Positions 27,441 to 41,065 of a stretch of DNA of 64,000 bases are shown here, in pieces. Positions within the stretch are counted from its first letter, which is position 1, and every line of letters begins with the position of its first letter. The notes beneath the pieces were generated by a model, which worked only from the letters and a program-made list of their open reading frames with translations, was not told the origin of the DNA and did no database searches. The position numbers were made by a program, and so were the translations under genes. Source of the stretch: Sabellastarte sp. h YS-2021 (Eukaryota > Annelida > Polychaeta > Sabellida > Sabellidae); NCBI GenBank assembly GCA_964017235.1, contig OZ024936.1, forward strand, positions 56,533,028 to 56,597,027. The letters are read 5' to 3'.

Positions 27441-28802
27441 TGGTCTCATTTTATCCTCTAACAGCCCCTGTATATGATTTCATCGTAAAAGGTCAATGAC
27501 AGCTTTTGTTTATTGGAGACTTTCTAATATGCTATCTTGCTTGCCTAAGGGCTTATTTGAGTATTTTCTTTTGCTCCATAATTGCTATTATTAATCAACA
27601 GGCCTTGATGGGTTGTGGGTAAATAGCATATATGAACAATATACCTTCACTTAGGAGGTCATTTTTAGCAATTATAGCATCTAACAGCCCCATCAGTTTG
27701 AGATTGTTAGATTGAGTGCTGGTTTGGTCTTTTAACTGTTCCATAAATACCAGAATAGTTAATATTCATCACTGGGTATTGGTAGTTTGAGGATAGGCAG
27801 AATACAAGCAAACTCTGTCTTGGGGCTCTTAGAAGGTCATATTTGGTCTCATTTTGTCCTCTAACAGCCCCTGTATATGATTTGATCATAAAACGTCAAT
27901 GACAGCTTTTGTTTATTTGTGACCATCTAATATGCTATATTGCTTGCCTAAGGGCTTATTTGTGTATTTTCTGTTGCTCCATAATTGCTATTATTAATCA
28001 ACAGCCCTTGATGGGTTGCGGGTAAATAGTATATCTGAACAATATACCTGCACTTAGGAGGTCATTTTTATGCACTTATAGCATCTAAAAGCCCCATCAG
28101 TTTGAGATTGTTACATTTAGTGCTGTTTTTCTCTTTTAACTGTTCCATAAATACCAGAAGTTTATATTCATCACTGGGTATTGACAGTCTGAGGTCAGGC
28201 AGAATACAAGCAAACTCTGTCTTGGGGCTCTTAGAAGGTCATATTTTGTCCTCTAACAGCGCCTGTATATGACTTGATCATAAAAAATCAATGACAAATT
28301 TTGTTTTTTTGTGACTTTCTAATATGTTAGCTTGGTCGCCCAAGGGCTTATTTGGGTATTTTCTGTTGCTCCATAATTGTCATTATTAAGGAACAGGCCT
28401 TGATGGGTTGTGGGTAAATAGCATATATGAACAATATACCTTCGCTTAGGAGGTCATTTTTAGCACTTATAGCATCTAACAGCCCCATCAGTTTGAGATT
28501 GTTAGATTGAGTGCTGGTTTGGTCTTTTAACTGTTCCATAAATACCAGAATAGTTAATATTCATCACTGGGTATTGGTAGTTTGAGGATAGGCAGAATAC
28601 AAGCAAACTCTGTCTTGGGGCTCTTAGAAGGTCATATTTGGTCTAATTTTGTCCTCTAACAGCCCCTGTATATGATTTGATCATAAAAAGTCAATGACAG
28701 CTTTTGTTTATGTGTGACCATCTAATATGCTATCTTGCTTGCCTAATGGCTTATTTGGGTATTTTCTTTTGCTCCAAAATTGCTATTATTAAGCAACAGC
28801 CC
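27441..28802. repeat. Satellite block 4: mixed monomers ending at an out-of-register junction
   Basis: About three and a half monomers of both classes lie here without a clear higher-order period. At 28,780-28,830 the A-type segment ATTATTAAGCAACAGCCC runs directly into the homologous B-type segment TCATTATTAAGGAACAGG, so the same monomer position is present twice in a row and most of one A monomer is missing. That point, 28,802/28,803, is also the left edge of the 2,817-bp duplication. Confidence 0.8.
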
Positions 28803-31800
28803 TCATTATTAAGGAACAGGCCTTGATGGGTTGTGGGTAAATAGCATATATGAACAATATACCTTCACTTAGGAGGTCATTTTAGCACTTATAGCATCTA
28901 ACAGCCCCATCAGTTTGAGATTGTTAGATTGAGTGCTGGTTTGGTCTTTTAACTGTTCCATAAATATCAGAACAGTTAATATTCATCACTGGGTATTGAT
29001 AGTTTGAGGATAGGCAGAATACAAGCAAACTCTGTGTTGAGGCTCTTAGAAAGTCATATTTTGTCTCATTTTGTCCTCTAACAGCCCGTGTATATGATTT
29101 GATCATAAAAAGTCAATGACATCTTTGGTTTATTTGTGACCATCTAAAATGCTATCTTGGTTGCCTAAGGAGTTATTTGTGCATTTTCTGTTGGTCCAAA
29201 ATTGCTATTATTAATCAACAGCCCTTGATGGGTTGTGGGTAAATAGCATATTTGAACAATATACCTGCACTTAGGAGGTCATTTTTATGCAATTATAGCA
29301 TCTAAAAGCCCCATCAGTTTGAGATTGTTACATTTAGTGCTGTTTTTTTTCTTTTAACTGTTCCATAAATACCAGAAGTTTATATTCATCACTGGGTATT
29401 GACATTCTGAGGTCAGGCAGAATAAAAGCAAACTCTGTCTTGGGGCTCGTAGAAGGTCATATTTGGTCTCATTTTGTCCTCTAACAGCCCCTGTATATGA
29501 CTTGATCATAAAAAATCAATGACAGCTTTTGTTTATTTGTGACTTTCTAATATGTTAGCTTGGTCACCCAAGGGCTTATTTGGGTGTTCTCTGTTGCTCC
29601 ATAATTGTGATTATTAAGGAACAGGCCTTGATGGGTTCTGGGCAAATAGCATATATGAACAATATACTTTCACTTAGGAGGTCATTTTTAGCACTTATAG
29701 CATCTAACAGCCCCATCAGTTTGAGATTGTTAGATTGAGTGCTGGTTTGGTCTTTTAACTGTTCCATAAATACAAGAATAGTTTATATTCATCACTGGGT
29801 ATTGACAGTCTGAGGTCAGGCAGAATACAAGCAAACTCTGTCTTGGGGCTCTTAGATGGTCATATTTTGTCTCATTTTGTCCTCTAACAGCCCGTGTATA
29901 TGATTTGATCAAAAAAAGTCAATGACATCTTTGGTTAATTTGTGACCATCTAATATGCTATCTTGGTTGCCTAAGGAGTTAATTGTGCATTTTCTGTTGG
30001 TCCATAATTGCTATTATTAATCAACAGCCCTTGATGGGTTGTGGGTAAATAGCATATTTGAACAATATACCTGCACTTAGGAGGTCATTTTTATGCACTT
30101 ATAGCATCTAAAAGCCCCATTAGTTTGAGATTGTTACATTTAGTGCTGTTTTTTTTCTTTTAACTGTTCCATAAATACCAGAAGTTTATATTCATCACTG
30201 GGTATTGACATTCTGAGGTCAGGCAGAATACAAGCAAACTCTGTCTTGGGGCTCTTAGAAGGTCATATTTGGTCTCATTTTGTCCTCTAACAGCCCCTGT
30301 ATATGACTTGATCATAAAAAATCAATGACAGCTTTTGTTTATTTGTGACTTTCTAATATGTTAGCTTGGTCACCCAAGGGCTTATTTGGGTATTCTCTGT
30401 TGCTCCATAATTGTTATTATTAAGGAACAGGCCTTGATGGGTTCTGGGCAAATAGCATATATGAACAATATACTTTCACTTAGGAGGTCATTTTTAGCAC
30501 TTATAGCATTTAACAGCCCCATCAGTTTGAGATTGTTAGATTGAGTGCTGGTTTGGTCTTTTAACTGTTCCATAAATACCAGAATAGTTTATATTCATCA
30601 CTGGGTATTGACAGTCTGAGGTCAGGCAGAATACAAGCAAACTCTTCCTTGGGGGTCTTAGAAGGTCATATTTGGTCTCATTTTGTCCTCTAACAGCCCC
30701 TGTAAGTGATTTGATCATAAAAAATTAATGACAAATTTTGTTTATTTGTGAATTTCTAATATGTTAGTTCGTCACCCAAGGGCTTATTTGGGTATTTTCT
30801 GTGGCTCCATAATTGTTATTATTAAGGAACAGGCCTTGATGGGTTGTGGGTAAATAGCATATATGAACAATATACCTTCACTTAGGAGGTCATATTTAGC
30901 AATTATAGCATCTAACAGCCCCATCAGTTTGAGATTGTTAGATTGAGTGATGGTTCGGTCTTTTAACTGTTCCATACAATACCAGAATAGTTAATGTTCT
31001 TCACTGAGTATTGATAGTTTGAGGATAGGCAGAATACAAGCTAACTCTCTTTTGGGGCTCTTAGAACGTCATATTTGGTCTCGTTATGTCCTCTAACAGC
31101 CCCTGTATATGATTTAACCATGAAACGTCAATGACAGCTTTGGTTTATTTGTGACCATCTAATATGCTATCTTGCTTGCCTAAGGGCTTATTTGTGTATT
31201 TTTTGTTACTCCATAATTGCTATTATTAATCAACAGCCCTTGATGGGTTGCGGGTAAATAGTATATTTGAACAATATACCTGCACTTAGGAGATCATTTT
31301 TATGCACTTATAACATCTAAAAGCCCCATGAGTTTGAGATTGTTACATTTAGTGCTGTTTTTGTCTTTTAACTGTTCCATAAATACCAGAAGTTTATATT
31401 CATCACTGGGTATTGACAGTCTGAGGTCAGGCAGAATACAAGCAAACTCTTCCTTGAGGCTCTTGGAAGGTCATATCTGGTCTCAGTTTGTCCTCTAACA
31501 GCCCCTGTATATGACTTGATCATAAAAAATCAATGATAACTTTTGTTTATTTGTGACTTTCTAATATAAGCTTGGTCGCCCAAGGGCTTATTTGGGTATT
31601 TTCTGTTGCTCCATAATTGTCATTATTAAGGAACAGGCCTTGATGGGTTGTGGGTAAATAGCATATATGAACAATATACCTTCACTTAGGAGGTCATTTT
31701 AGCACTTATAGCATCTAACAGCCCCATCAGTTTGAGATTGTTAGATTGAGTGCTGGTTTGTTCTTTTAACTGTTCCATAAATATCAGAACAGTTAATATT

Positions 31801-34800
31801 CATCACTGGGTATTGATAGTTTGAGGATAGGCAGAATACAAGCAAACTCTGTCTTGGGGCTCTTAGAAGGTCATATTTTGTCTCATTTTATCCTCTAACA
31901 GCCCATGTATATGATTTGATCATAAAAAGTCAATGACATCTTTGGTTTATTTGTGACCATCTAATATGCTATCTTGGTTGCCTAAGGAGTTATTTGTGCA
32001 TTTTCTGTTGGTCCAAAATTGCTATTATTAATCAACAGCCCTTGATGGGTTGTGGGTAAATAGCATATTTGAACAATATACCTGCACTTAGGAGGTCATT
32101 TTTATGCAATTATAGCATCTAAAAGCCCCATCAGTTTGAGATTGTTACATTTAGTGCTGTTTTTTTTCTTTTAACTGTTCCATAAATACCAGAAGTTTAT
32201 ATTCATCACTGGGTATTGACATTCTGAGGTCAGGCAGAATAAAAGCAAACTCTGTCTTGGGGCTCGTAGAAGGTCATATTTGGTCTCATTTTGTCCTCTA
32301 ACAGCCCCTGTATATGACTTGATCATAAAAAATCAATGACAGCTTTTGTTTATTTGTGACTTTCTAATATGTTAGCTTGGTCACCCAAGGGCTTATTTGG
32401 GTGTTCTCTGTTGCTCCATAATTGTGATTATTAAGGAACAGGCCTTGATGGGTTCTGGGCAAATAGCATATATGAACAATATACTTTCACTTAGGAGGTC
32501 ATTTTTAGCACTTATAGCATCTAACAGCCCCATCAGTTTGAGATTGTTAGATTGAGTGCTGGTTTGGTCTTTTAACTGTTCCATAAATACAAGAATAGTT
32601 TATATTCATCACTGGGTATTGACAGTCTGAGGTCAGGCAGAATACAAGCAAACTCTGTCTTGGGGCTCTTAGATGGTCATATTTTGTCTCATTTTGTCCT
32701 CTAACAGCCCGTGTATATGATTTGATCAAAAAAAGTCAATGACATCTTTGGTTAATTTGTGACCATCTAATATGCTATCTTGGTTGCCTAAGGAGTTAAT
32801 TGTGCATTTTCTGTTGGTCCATAATTGCTATTATTAATCAACAGCCCTTGATGGGTTGTGGGTAAATAGCATATTTGAACAATATACCTGCACTTAGGAG
32901 GTCATTTTTATGCACTTATAGCATCTAAAAGCCCCATTAGTTTGAGATTGTTACATTTAGTGCTGTTTTTTTTCTTTTAACTGTTCCATAAATACCAGAA
33001 GTTTATATTCATCACTGGGTATTGACATTCTGAGGTCAGGCAGAATACAAGCAAACTCTGTCTTGGGGCTCTTAGAAGGTCATATTTGGTCTCATTTTGT
33101 CCTCTAACAGCCCCTGTATATGACTTGATCATAAAAAATCAATGACAGCTTTTGTTTATTTGTGACTTTCTAATATGTTAGCTTGGTCACCCAAGGGCTT
33201 ATTTGGGTATTCTCTGTTGCTCCATAATTGTTATTATTAAGGAACAGGCCTTGATGGGTTCTGGGCAAATAGCATATATGAACAATATACTTTCACTTAG
33301 GAGGTCATTTTTAGCACTTATAGCATTTAACAGCCCCATCAGTTTGAGATTGTTAGATTGAGAGCTGGTTTGGTCTTTTAACTGTTCCATAAATACCAGA
33401 ATAGTTTATATTCATCACTGGGTATTGACAGTCTGAGGTCAGGCAGAATACAAGCAAACTCTTCCTTGGGGCTCTTAGAAGGTCATATTTGGTCTCATTT
33501 TGTCCTCTAACAGCCCCTGTAAGTGATTTGATCATAAAAAATGAATGACAAATTTTGTTTATTTGTGAATTTCTAATATGTTAGTTCGTCACCCAAGGGC
33601 TTATTTGGGTATTTTCTGTGGCTCCATAATTGTTATTATTAAGGAACAGGCCTTGATGGGTTGTGGGTAAATAGCATATATGAACAATATACCTTCACTT
33701 AGGAGGTCATATTTAGCAATTATTGCATCTAACAGCCCCATCAGTTTGAGATTGTTAGATTGAGTGATGGTTCGGTCTTTTAACTGTTCCATACAATACC
33801 AGAATAGTTAATGTTCTTCACTGAGTATTGATAGTTTGAGGATAGGCAGAATACAAGCTAACTCTCTTTTGGGGCTCTTAGAACGTCATATTTGGTCTCG
33901 TTATGTCCTCTAACAGCCCCTGTATATGATTTAACCATGAAACGTCAATGACAGCTTTTGTTTATTTGTGACCATCTAATATGCTATCTTGCTTGCCTAA
34001 GGGCTTATTTGTGTATTTTTTGTTACTCCATAATTGCTATTATTAATCAACAGCCCTTGATGGGTTGCGGGTAAATAGTATATTTGAACAATATACCTGC
34101 ACTTAGGAGATCATTTTTATGCACTTATAACATCTAAAAGCCCCATGAGTTTGAGATTGTTACATTTAGTGCTGTTTTTGTCTTTTAACTGTTCCATAAA
34201 TACCAGAAGTTTATATTCATCACTGGGTATTGACAGTCTGAGGTCAGGCAGAATACAAGCAAACTCTTCCTTGGGGCTCTTAGAAGGTCATATCTGGTCT
34301 CAGTTTGTCCTCTAACAGCCCCTGTATATGACTTGATCATAAAAAATCAATGATAACTTTTGTTTATTTGTGACTTTCTAATATAAGCTTGGTCGCCCAA
34401 GGGCTTATTTGGGTATTTTCTGTTGCTCCATAATTGTCATTATTAAGGAACAGGCCTTGATGGGTTGTGGGTAAATAGCATATATGAACAATATACCTTC
34501 ACTTAGGAGGTCATTTTAGCACTTATAGCATCTAACAGCCCCATCAGTTTGAGATTGTTAGATTGAGTGCTGGTTTGTTCTTTTAACTGTTCCATAAATA
34601 TCAGAACAGTTAATATTCATCACTGGGTATTGATAGTTTGAGGATAGGCAGAATACAAGCAAACTCTGTCTTGGGGCTCTTAGAAGGTCATATTTTGTCT
34701 CATTTTATCCTCTAACAGCCCATGTATATGATTTGATCATAAAAAGTCAATGACATCTTTGCTTTATTTGTGACCATCTAATATGCTATCTTGGTTGCCT

Positions 34801-34930
34801 AAGGAGTTATTTGTGCATTTTCTGTTGGTCCAAAATTGCTATTATTAATCAACAGCCCTTGATGGGTTGTGGGTAAATAGCATATTTGAACAATATACCT
34901 GCACTTAGGAGGTCATTTTTATGCACTTAT
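28803..34930. repeat. Satellite block 5: 2,817-bp seven-monomer tandem duplication
   Basis: The segment 28,803-31,619 is repeated at 31,620-34,436, and a third partial copy runs to about 34,930. Matching landmarks are 29,576/32,393, 29,730/32,547, 30,382/33,199 and 30,784/33,601, each 2,817 bp apart. Private variants shared by the copies include CAAATAGCATATATG after GGGTTCTGGG, TACAAGAATAGTTTATATTC, a GTGGCTCC monomer and TAATATAAGCTTGG. Seven monomers fit the unit length. Confidence 0.93.
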
Positions 34931-37900
34931 AGCATCGAAAAGCCCCATCAGTTTGAGATTGTTACATTTAGTGCTGTTTTTTTCTTTTAACTGTTCCATA
35001 AATACCAGAAGTTTATATTCATCACTGGGTATTGACAGTCGGAGGTCAGGCAGAATATAAGCAAACTCTGTCTTGGGGCTCTTAGAAGGTCATATTTGGT
35101 CTCATTTTGTCCTCTAACAGCCCCTGTATATGACTTGATCATAAAAAATCAATGACAACTTTTGTTTATTTGTGACTTTCTAATATGTTAGCTTGGTCAC
35201 CCAAGGGCTTATTTGGGTATTTTCTGTTGCTCCACAATTGTCATTATTAAGAAAGAGGCCTTGATGGGTTCTGGGCAAATAGCATATATGAACAATATAC
35301 CTTCACTTAGGAGGTCATTTTTAGCACTTATAGCATCTAACAGCCCCATCAGTTTCAGATTATTGGATTGAGTGCTGGTTTGGTCTTTTAACTGTTCCAT
35401 AAATACCAGAATAGTTAATATTCATCACTGGGTATTGATAGTTTGAGGATATGCAGAATACAACCAAACTCTGTCTTGGGGCTCTTAGAAGGTCATATTT
35501 GGTCTCGTTATGTCCTCTAACAGCCCCTGTATATGATTTGACCATAAAACGTCAATGACAGCTTTTGTTTATTTGTGACCGTCTAATATGCTATCTTGCT
35601 TGCCTAAGGGCTTATTTGGGTATTTTCTGTTGGTCCATAATTACTATTATGCATCAACAGCCCTTGATGGGTTGTTGATAAATAGCATATTTGAACAATA
35701 TAACTGCGCTTATGAGGTCATTTTTATGCACTTATAGCATCTAAAAGCCCCATCACTTTGAGATTGTTACACTTAGGGCTGATTTTTTTCTTTTAACTGT
35801 TCCATAAATACCAGAAGTTTATATTCATCACTGGGTATTGACAGCCTGAGGTCAGGCAGAATACAATCCAAACTCTTCCTTGGGGCTCTTAGGAGGTCAT
35901 ATCTGGTCTCATTTTGTCCTCTAACAGCCCCTGTATATGATTTGATCATAAAAAATCAATGACAACTTTTGTTTATTTGTGATTTTCTAATATGTTAGTT
36001 GGTCACCCAGGGGCTTATTTGGGTATTTTCTGTGGCTCCATAATTGTTATTATTAAGGAACAGGCCTTGATGGGTTGTGGGTAAATAGCATATATGAACA
36101 ATATACCTTCACTTAGGAGGTCATTTTTAGCAATTATAGCATCTAACAGCCCCATCAGTTTGAGATTGTTAGATTGAGTGCTCGTTCGGTCTTTTAACTG
36201 TTCCATACAATACCAGAATAGTTAATATTCATCACTGAGTATTGATAGTTTGAGGATAGGCAGAATACAAGCTAACTCTCTTTTGGGGCTCTTAGAACGT
36301 CATATTTGGTCTCATTATGTCCTCTAACAGCCCCTGTATATGATTTGATCATAAAACGTCAATGACAGCTTTTGTTTATTTGTGACCATCTAATATGCTA
36401 TCTTGCTTGCCTAAGGGCTTATTTGTGTATTTTCTGTTGCTCCATAATTGCTATTATTAATCAACAGCCCTTGATGGGTTGCGGGTAAATAGTATATCTG
36501 AACAATATACCTGCACTTAGGAGGTCATTTTTATGCACTTATAGCATCTAAAAGCCCCATAAGTTTGAGATTGTTACATTTAGTGCTGTTTTCTTCTTTT
36601 AACTGTTCCATAAATACCAGAAGTTTATATTCATCACTGGGTATTGACAGTCTGAGGTCAGGCAGAATACAAGCAAACTCTTCCTTGGGGCTCTTAGAAG
36701 GTCATATCTGGTCTCATTTTGTCCTCTAACAGCCCCTGTATATGACTTGATCATAAAAAATCAATGACAAATTTTGTTTTTTTGTGACTTTCTAAAATGT
36801 TAGCTTAGTCGCCCAAGGGCTTATTTGGGTATTTTCTGTTGCTCCATATTTGTCATTATTAAGGAACAGGCCTTGATGGGTTGTGGGTAAATAGCATCAG
36901 TTTGAGATTGTTAGATTGAGTGCTGGTTTGGTCTTTTAACTGTTCCATAAATACCAGAATAGTTTATATTCATCACTGGGTATTGACAGTCTGAGGTCAG
37001 GCAGAATACAAGCAAACTCTTCCTTGGGGCTCTTAGGAGGTCATATTTGGTCTCATTTTGTCCTCTAACAGCCCCTGTATATGACTTGATCATAAAAAAT
37101 CAATGACAACTTTTGTTTATTTGTGACTTTCTAATATATTAGCTTGGTCGCCCAAGGGCTTATTTTACGTATTTTCTGTTGCTCTATAATTGTCATTATT
37201 AAGGAACAGGCCTTGATGGGTTGTGGGTAAATAGCATATATGAACAATATACCTTCACTTAGGAGGTCATTTTTAGCAATTATAGCATCTAACAGCCCCA
37301 TCAGTTTGAGATTGTTAGATTGAGTGCTGGTTCGGTCTTTTAACTGTTCCATAAATATCAGAACAGTTAATGTTCTTCACTGGGTATTGATAGTTTGAGG
37401 ATAGGCAGAATACAAGCAAACTCTGTCTTGAGGCTCTTAGAAGGTCATATTTTGTCTCATTTTGTCCTCTAACAGCCCGTGTATATGATTTGATCATAAA
37501 AAGTCAATGACAGCTTTTGTTTATTTGTGACCATCTAATATGCTATCTTGCTTGCCTAAGGGCTTATTTGTGTATTTTTTGTTACTCCATAATTGCTATT
37601 ATTAATCAACAGCCCTTGATGGGTTGCGGGTAAATAGTATATTTGAACAATATACCTGCACTTAGGAGATCATTTTTATGCACTTATAACATCTAAAAGC
37701 CCCATGAGTTTGAGATTGTTACATTTAGTGCTGTTTTTGTCTTTTAACTGTTCCATAAATACCAGAAGTTTATATTCATCACTGGGTATTGACAGTCTGA
37801 GGTCAGGCAGAATACAAGCAAACTCTTCCTTGGGGCTCTTAGAAGGTCATATCTGGTCTCAGTTTGTCCTCTAACAGCCCCTGTATATGACTTGATCATA

Positions 37901-40900
37901 AAAAATCAATGATAACTTTTGTTTATTTGTGACTTTCTAATATAAGCTTGGTCGCCCAAGGGCTTATTTGGGTATTTTCTGTTGCTCCATAATTGTCATT
38001 ATTAAGGAACAGGCCTTGATGGGTTGTGGGTAAATAGCATATATGAACAATATACCTTCACTTAGGAGGTCATTTTAGCACTTATAGCATCTAACAGCCC
38101 CATCAGTTTGAGATTGTTAGATTGAGTGCTGGTTTGTTCTTTTAACTGTTCCATAAATATCAGAACAGTTAATATTCATCACTGGGTATTGATAGTTTGA
38201 GGATAGGCAGAATACAAGCAAACTCTGTCTTGGGGCTCTTAGAAGGTCATATTTTGTCTCATTTTATCCTCTAACAGCCCATGTATATGATTTGATCATA
38301 AAAAGTCAATGACATCTTTGGTTTATTTGTGACCATCTAATATGCTATCTTGGTTGCCTAAGGAGTTATTTGTGCATTTTCTGTTGGTCCAAAATTGCTA
38401 TTATTAATCAACAGCCCTTGATGGGTTGTGGGTAAATAGCATATTTGAACAATATACCTGCACTTAGGAGGTCATTTTTATGCACTTATAGCATCGAAAA
38501 GCCCCATCAGTTTGAGATTGTTACATTTAGTGCTGTTTTTTTCTTTTAACTGTTCCATAAATACCAGAAGTTTATATTCATCACTGGGTATTGACAGTCG
38601 GAGGTCAGGCAGAATATAAGCAAACTCTGTCTTGGGGCTCTTAGAAGGTCATATTTGGTCTCATTTTGTCCTCTAACAGCCCCTGTATATGACTTGATCA
38701 TAAAAAATCAATGACAACTTTTGTTTATTTGTGACTTTCTAATATGTTAGCTTGGTCACCCAAGGGCTTATTTGGGTATTTTCTGTTGCTCCACAATTGT
38801 CATTATTAAGAAAGAGGCCTTGATGGGTTCTGGGCAAATAGCATATATGAACAATATACCTTCACTTAGGAGGTCATTTTTAGCACTTATAGCATCTAAC
38901 AGCCCCATCAGTTTCAGATTATTGGATTGAGTGCTGGTTTGGTCTTTTAACTGTTCCATAAATACCAGAATAGTTAATATTCATCACTGGGTATTGATAG
39001 TTTGAGGATATGCAGAATACAACCAAACTCTGTCTTGGGGCTCTTAGAAGGTCATATTTGGTCTCGTTATGTCCTCTAACAGCCCCTGTATATGATTTGA
39101 CCATAAAACGTCAATGACAGCTTTTGTTTATTTGTGACCGTCTAATATGCTATCTTGCTTGCCTAAGGGCTTATTTGGGTATTTTCTGTTGGTCCATAAT
39201 TACTATTATGCATCAACAGCCCTTGATGGGTTGTTGATAAATAGCATATTTGAACAATATAACTGCGCTTATGAGGTCATTTTTATGCACTTATAGCATC
39301 TAAAAGCCCCATCACTTTGAGATTGTTACACTTAGGGCTGATTTTTTTCTTTTAACTGTTCCATAAATACCAGAAGTTTATATTCATCACTGGGTATTGA
39401 CAGCCTGAGGTCAGGCAGAATACAATCCAAACTCTTCCTTGGGGCTCTTAGGAGGTCATATCTGGTCTCATTTTGTCCTCTAACAGCCCCTGTATATGAT
39501 TTGATCATAAAAAATCAATGACAACTTTTGTTTATTTGTGATTTTCTAATATGTTAGTTGGTCACCCAGGGGCTTATTTGGGTATTTTCTGTGGCTCCAT
39601 AATTGTTATTATTAAGGAACAGGCCTTGATGGGTTGTGGGTAAATAGCATATATGAACAATATACCTTCACTTAGGAGGTCATTTTTAGCAATTATAGCA
39701 TCTAACAGCCCCATCAGTTTGAGATTGTTAGATTGAGTGCTCGTTCGGTCTTTTAACTGTTCCATACAATACCAGAATAGTTAATATTCATCACTGAGTA
39801 TTGATAGTTTGAGGATAGGCAGAATACAAGCTAACTCTCTTTTGGGGCTCTTAGAACGTCATATTTGGTCTCATTATGTCCTCTAACAGCCCCTGTATAT
39901 GATTTGATCATAAAACGTCAATGACAGCTTTTGTTTATTTGTGACCATCTAATATGCTATCTTGCTTGCCTAAGGGCTTATTTGTGTATTTTCTGTTGCT
40001 CCATAATTGCTATTATTAATCAACAGCCCTTGATGGGTTGCGGGTAAATAGTATATCTGAACAATATACCTGCACTTAGGAGGTCATTTTTATGCACTTA
40101 TAGCATCTAAAAGCCCCATAAGTTTGAGATTGTTACATTTAGTGCTGTTTTCTTCTTTTAACTGTTCCATAAATACCAGAAGTTTATATTCATCACTGGG
40201 TATTGACAGTCTGAGGTCAGGCAGAATACAAGCAAACTCTTCCTTGGGGCTCTTAGAAGGTCATATCTGGTCTCATTTTGTCCTCTAACAGCCCCTGTAT
40301 ATGACTTGATCATAAAAAATCAATGACAAATTTTGTTTTTTTGTGACTTTCTAAAATGTTAGCTTAGTCGCCCAAGGGCTTATTTGGGTATTTTCTGTTG
40401 CTCCATATTTGTCATTATTAAGGAACAGGCCTTGATGGGTTGTGGGTAAATAGCATCAGTTTGAGATTGTTAGATTGAGTGCTGGTTTGGTCTTTTAACT
40501 GTTCCATAAATACCAGAATAGTTTATATTCATCACTGGGTATTGACAGTCTGAGGTCAGGCAGAATACAAGCAAACTCTTCCTTGGGGCTCTTAGGAGGT
40601 CATATTTGGTCTCATTTTGTCCTCTAACAGCCCCTGTATATGACTTGATCATAAAAAATCAATGACAACTTTTGTTTATTTGTGACTTTCTAATATATTA
40701 GCTTGGTCGCCCAAGGGCTTATTTTACGTATTTTCTGTTGCTCTATAATTGTCATTATTAAGGAACAGGCCTTGATGGGTTGTGGGTAAATAGCATATAT
40801 GAACAATATACCTTCACTTAGGAGGTCATTTTAGCACTTATAGCATCTAACAGCCCCATCAGTTTGAGATTGTTAGATTGAGTGCTGGTTTGGTCTTTTA

Positions 40901-41065
40901 ACTGTTCCATAAATATCAGAACAGTTAATATTCATCACTGGGTATTGATAGTTTGAGGATAGGCAGAATACAAGCAAACTCTGTCTTGAGGCTCTTAGAA
41001 GGTCATATTTTGTCTCATTTTGTCCTCTAACAGCCCGTGTATATGATTTGATCATAAAAAGTCAA
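33948..41065. repeat. Satellite block 6: 3,559-bp tandem duplication, two copies
   Basis: Copy a (33,948-37,506) and copy b (37,507-41,065) match with landmarks 35,209/38,768, 36,015/39,574 and 36,911/40,470 at 3,559-bp spacing. Both carry the same internal deletion, in which ATAGCAT is joined directly to CAGTTTGAG (near 36,895 and 40,454). The left part of copy a is also the right part of the 2,817-bp duplication, so this duplication is the later event. Near 37,270-37,375 copy a departs from copy b and resembles a different monomer, suggesting local conversion. Confidence 0.92.
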
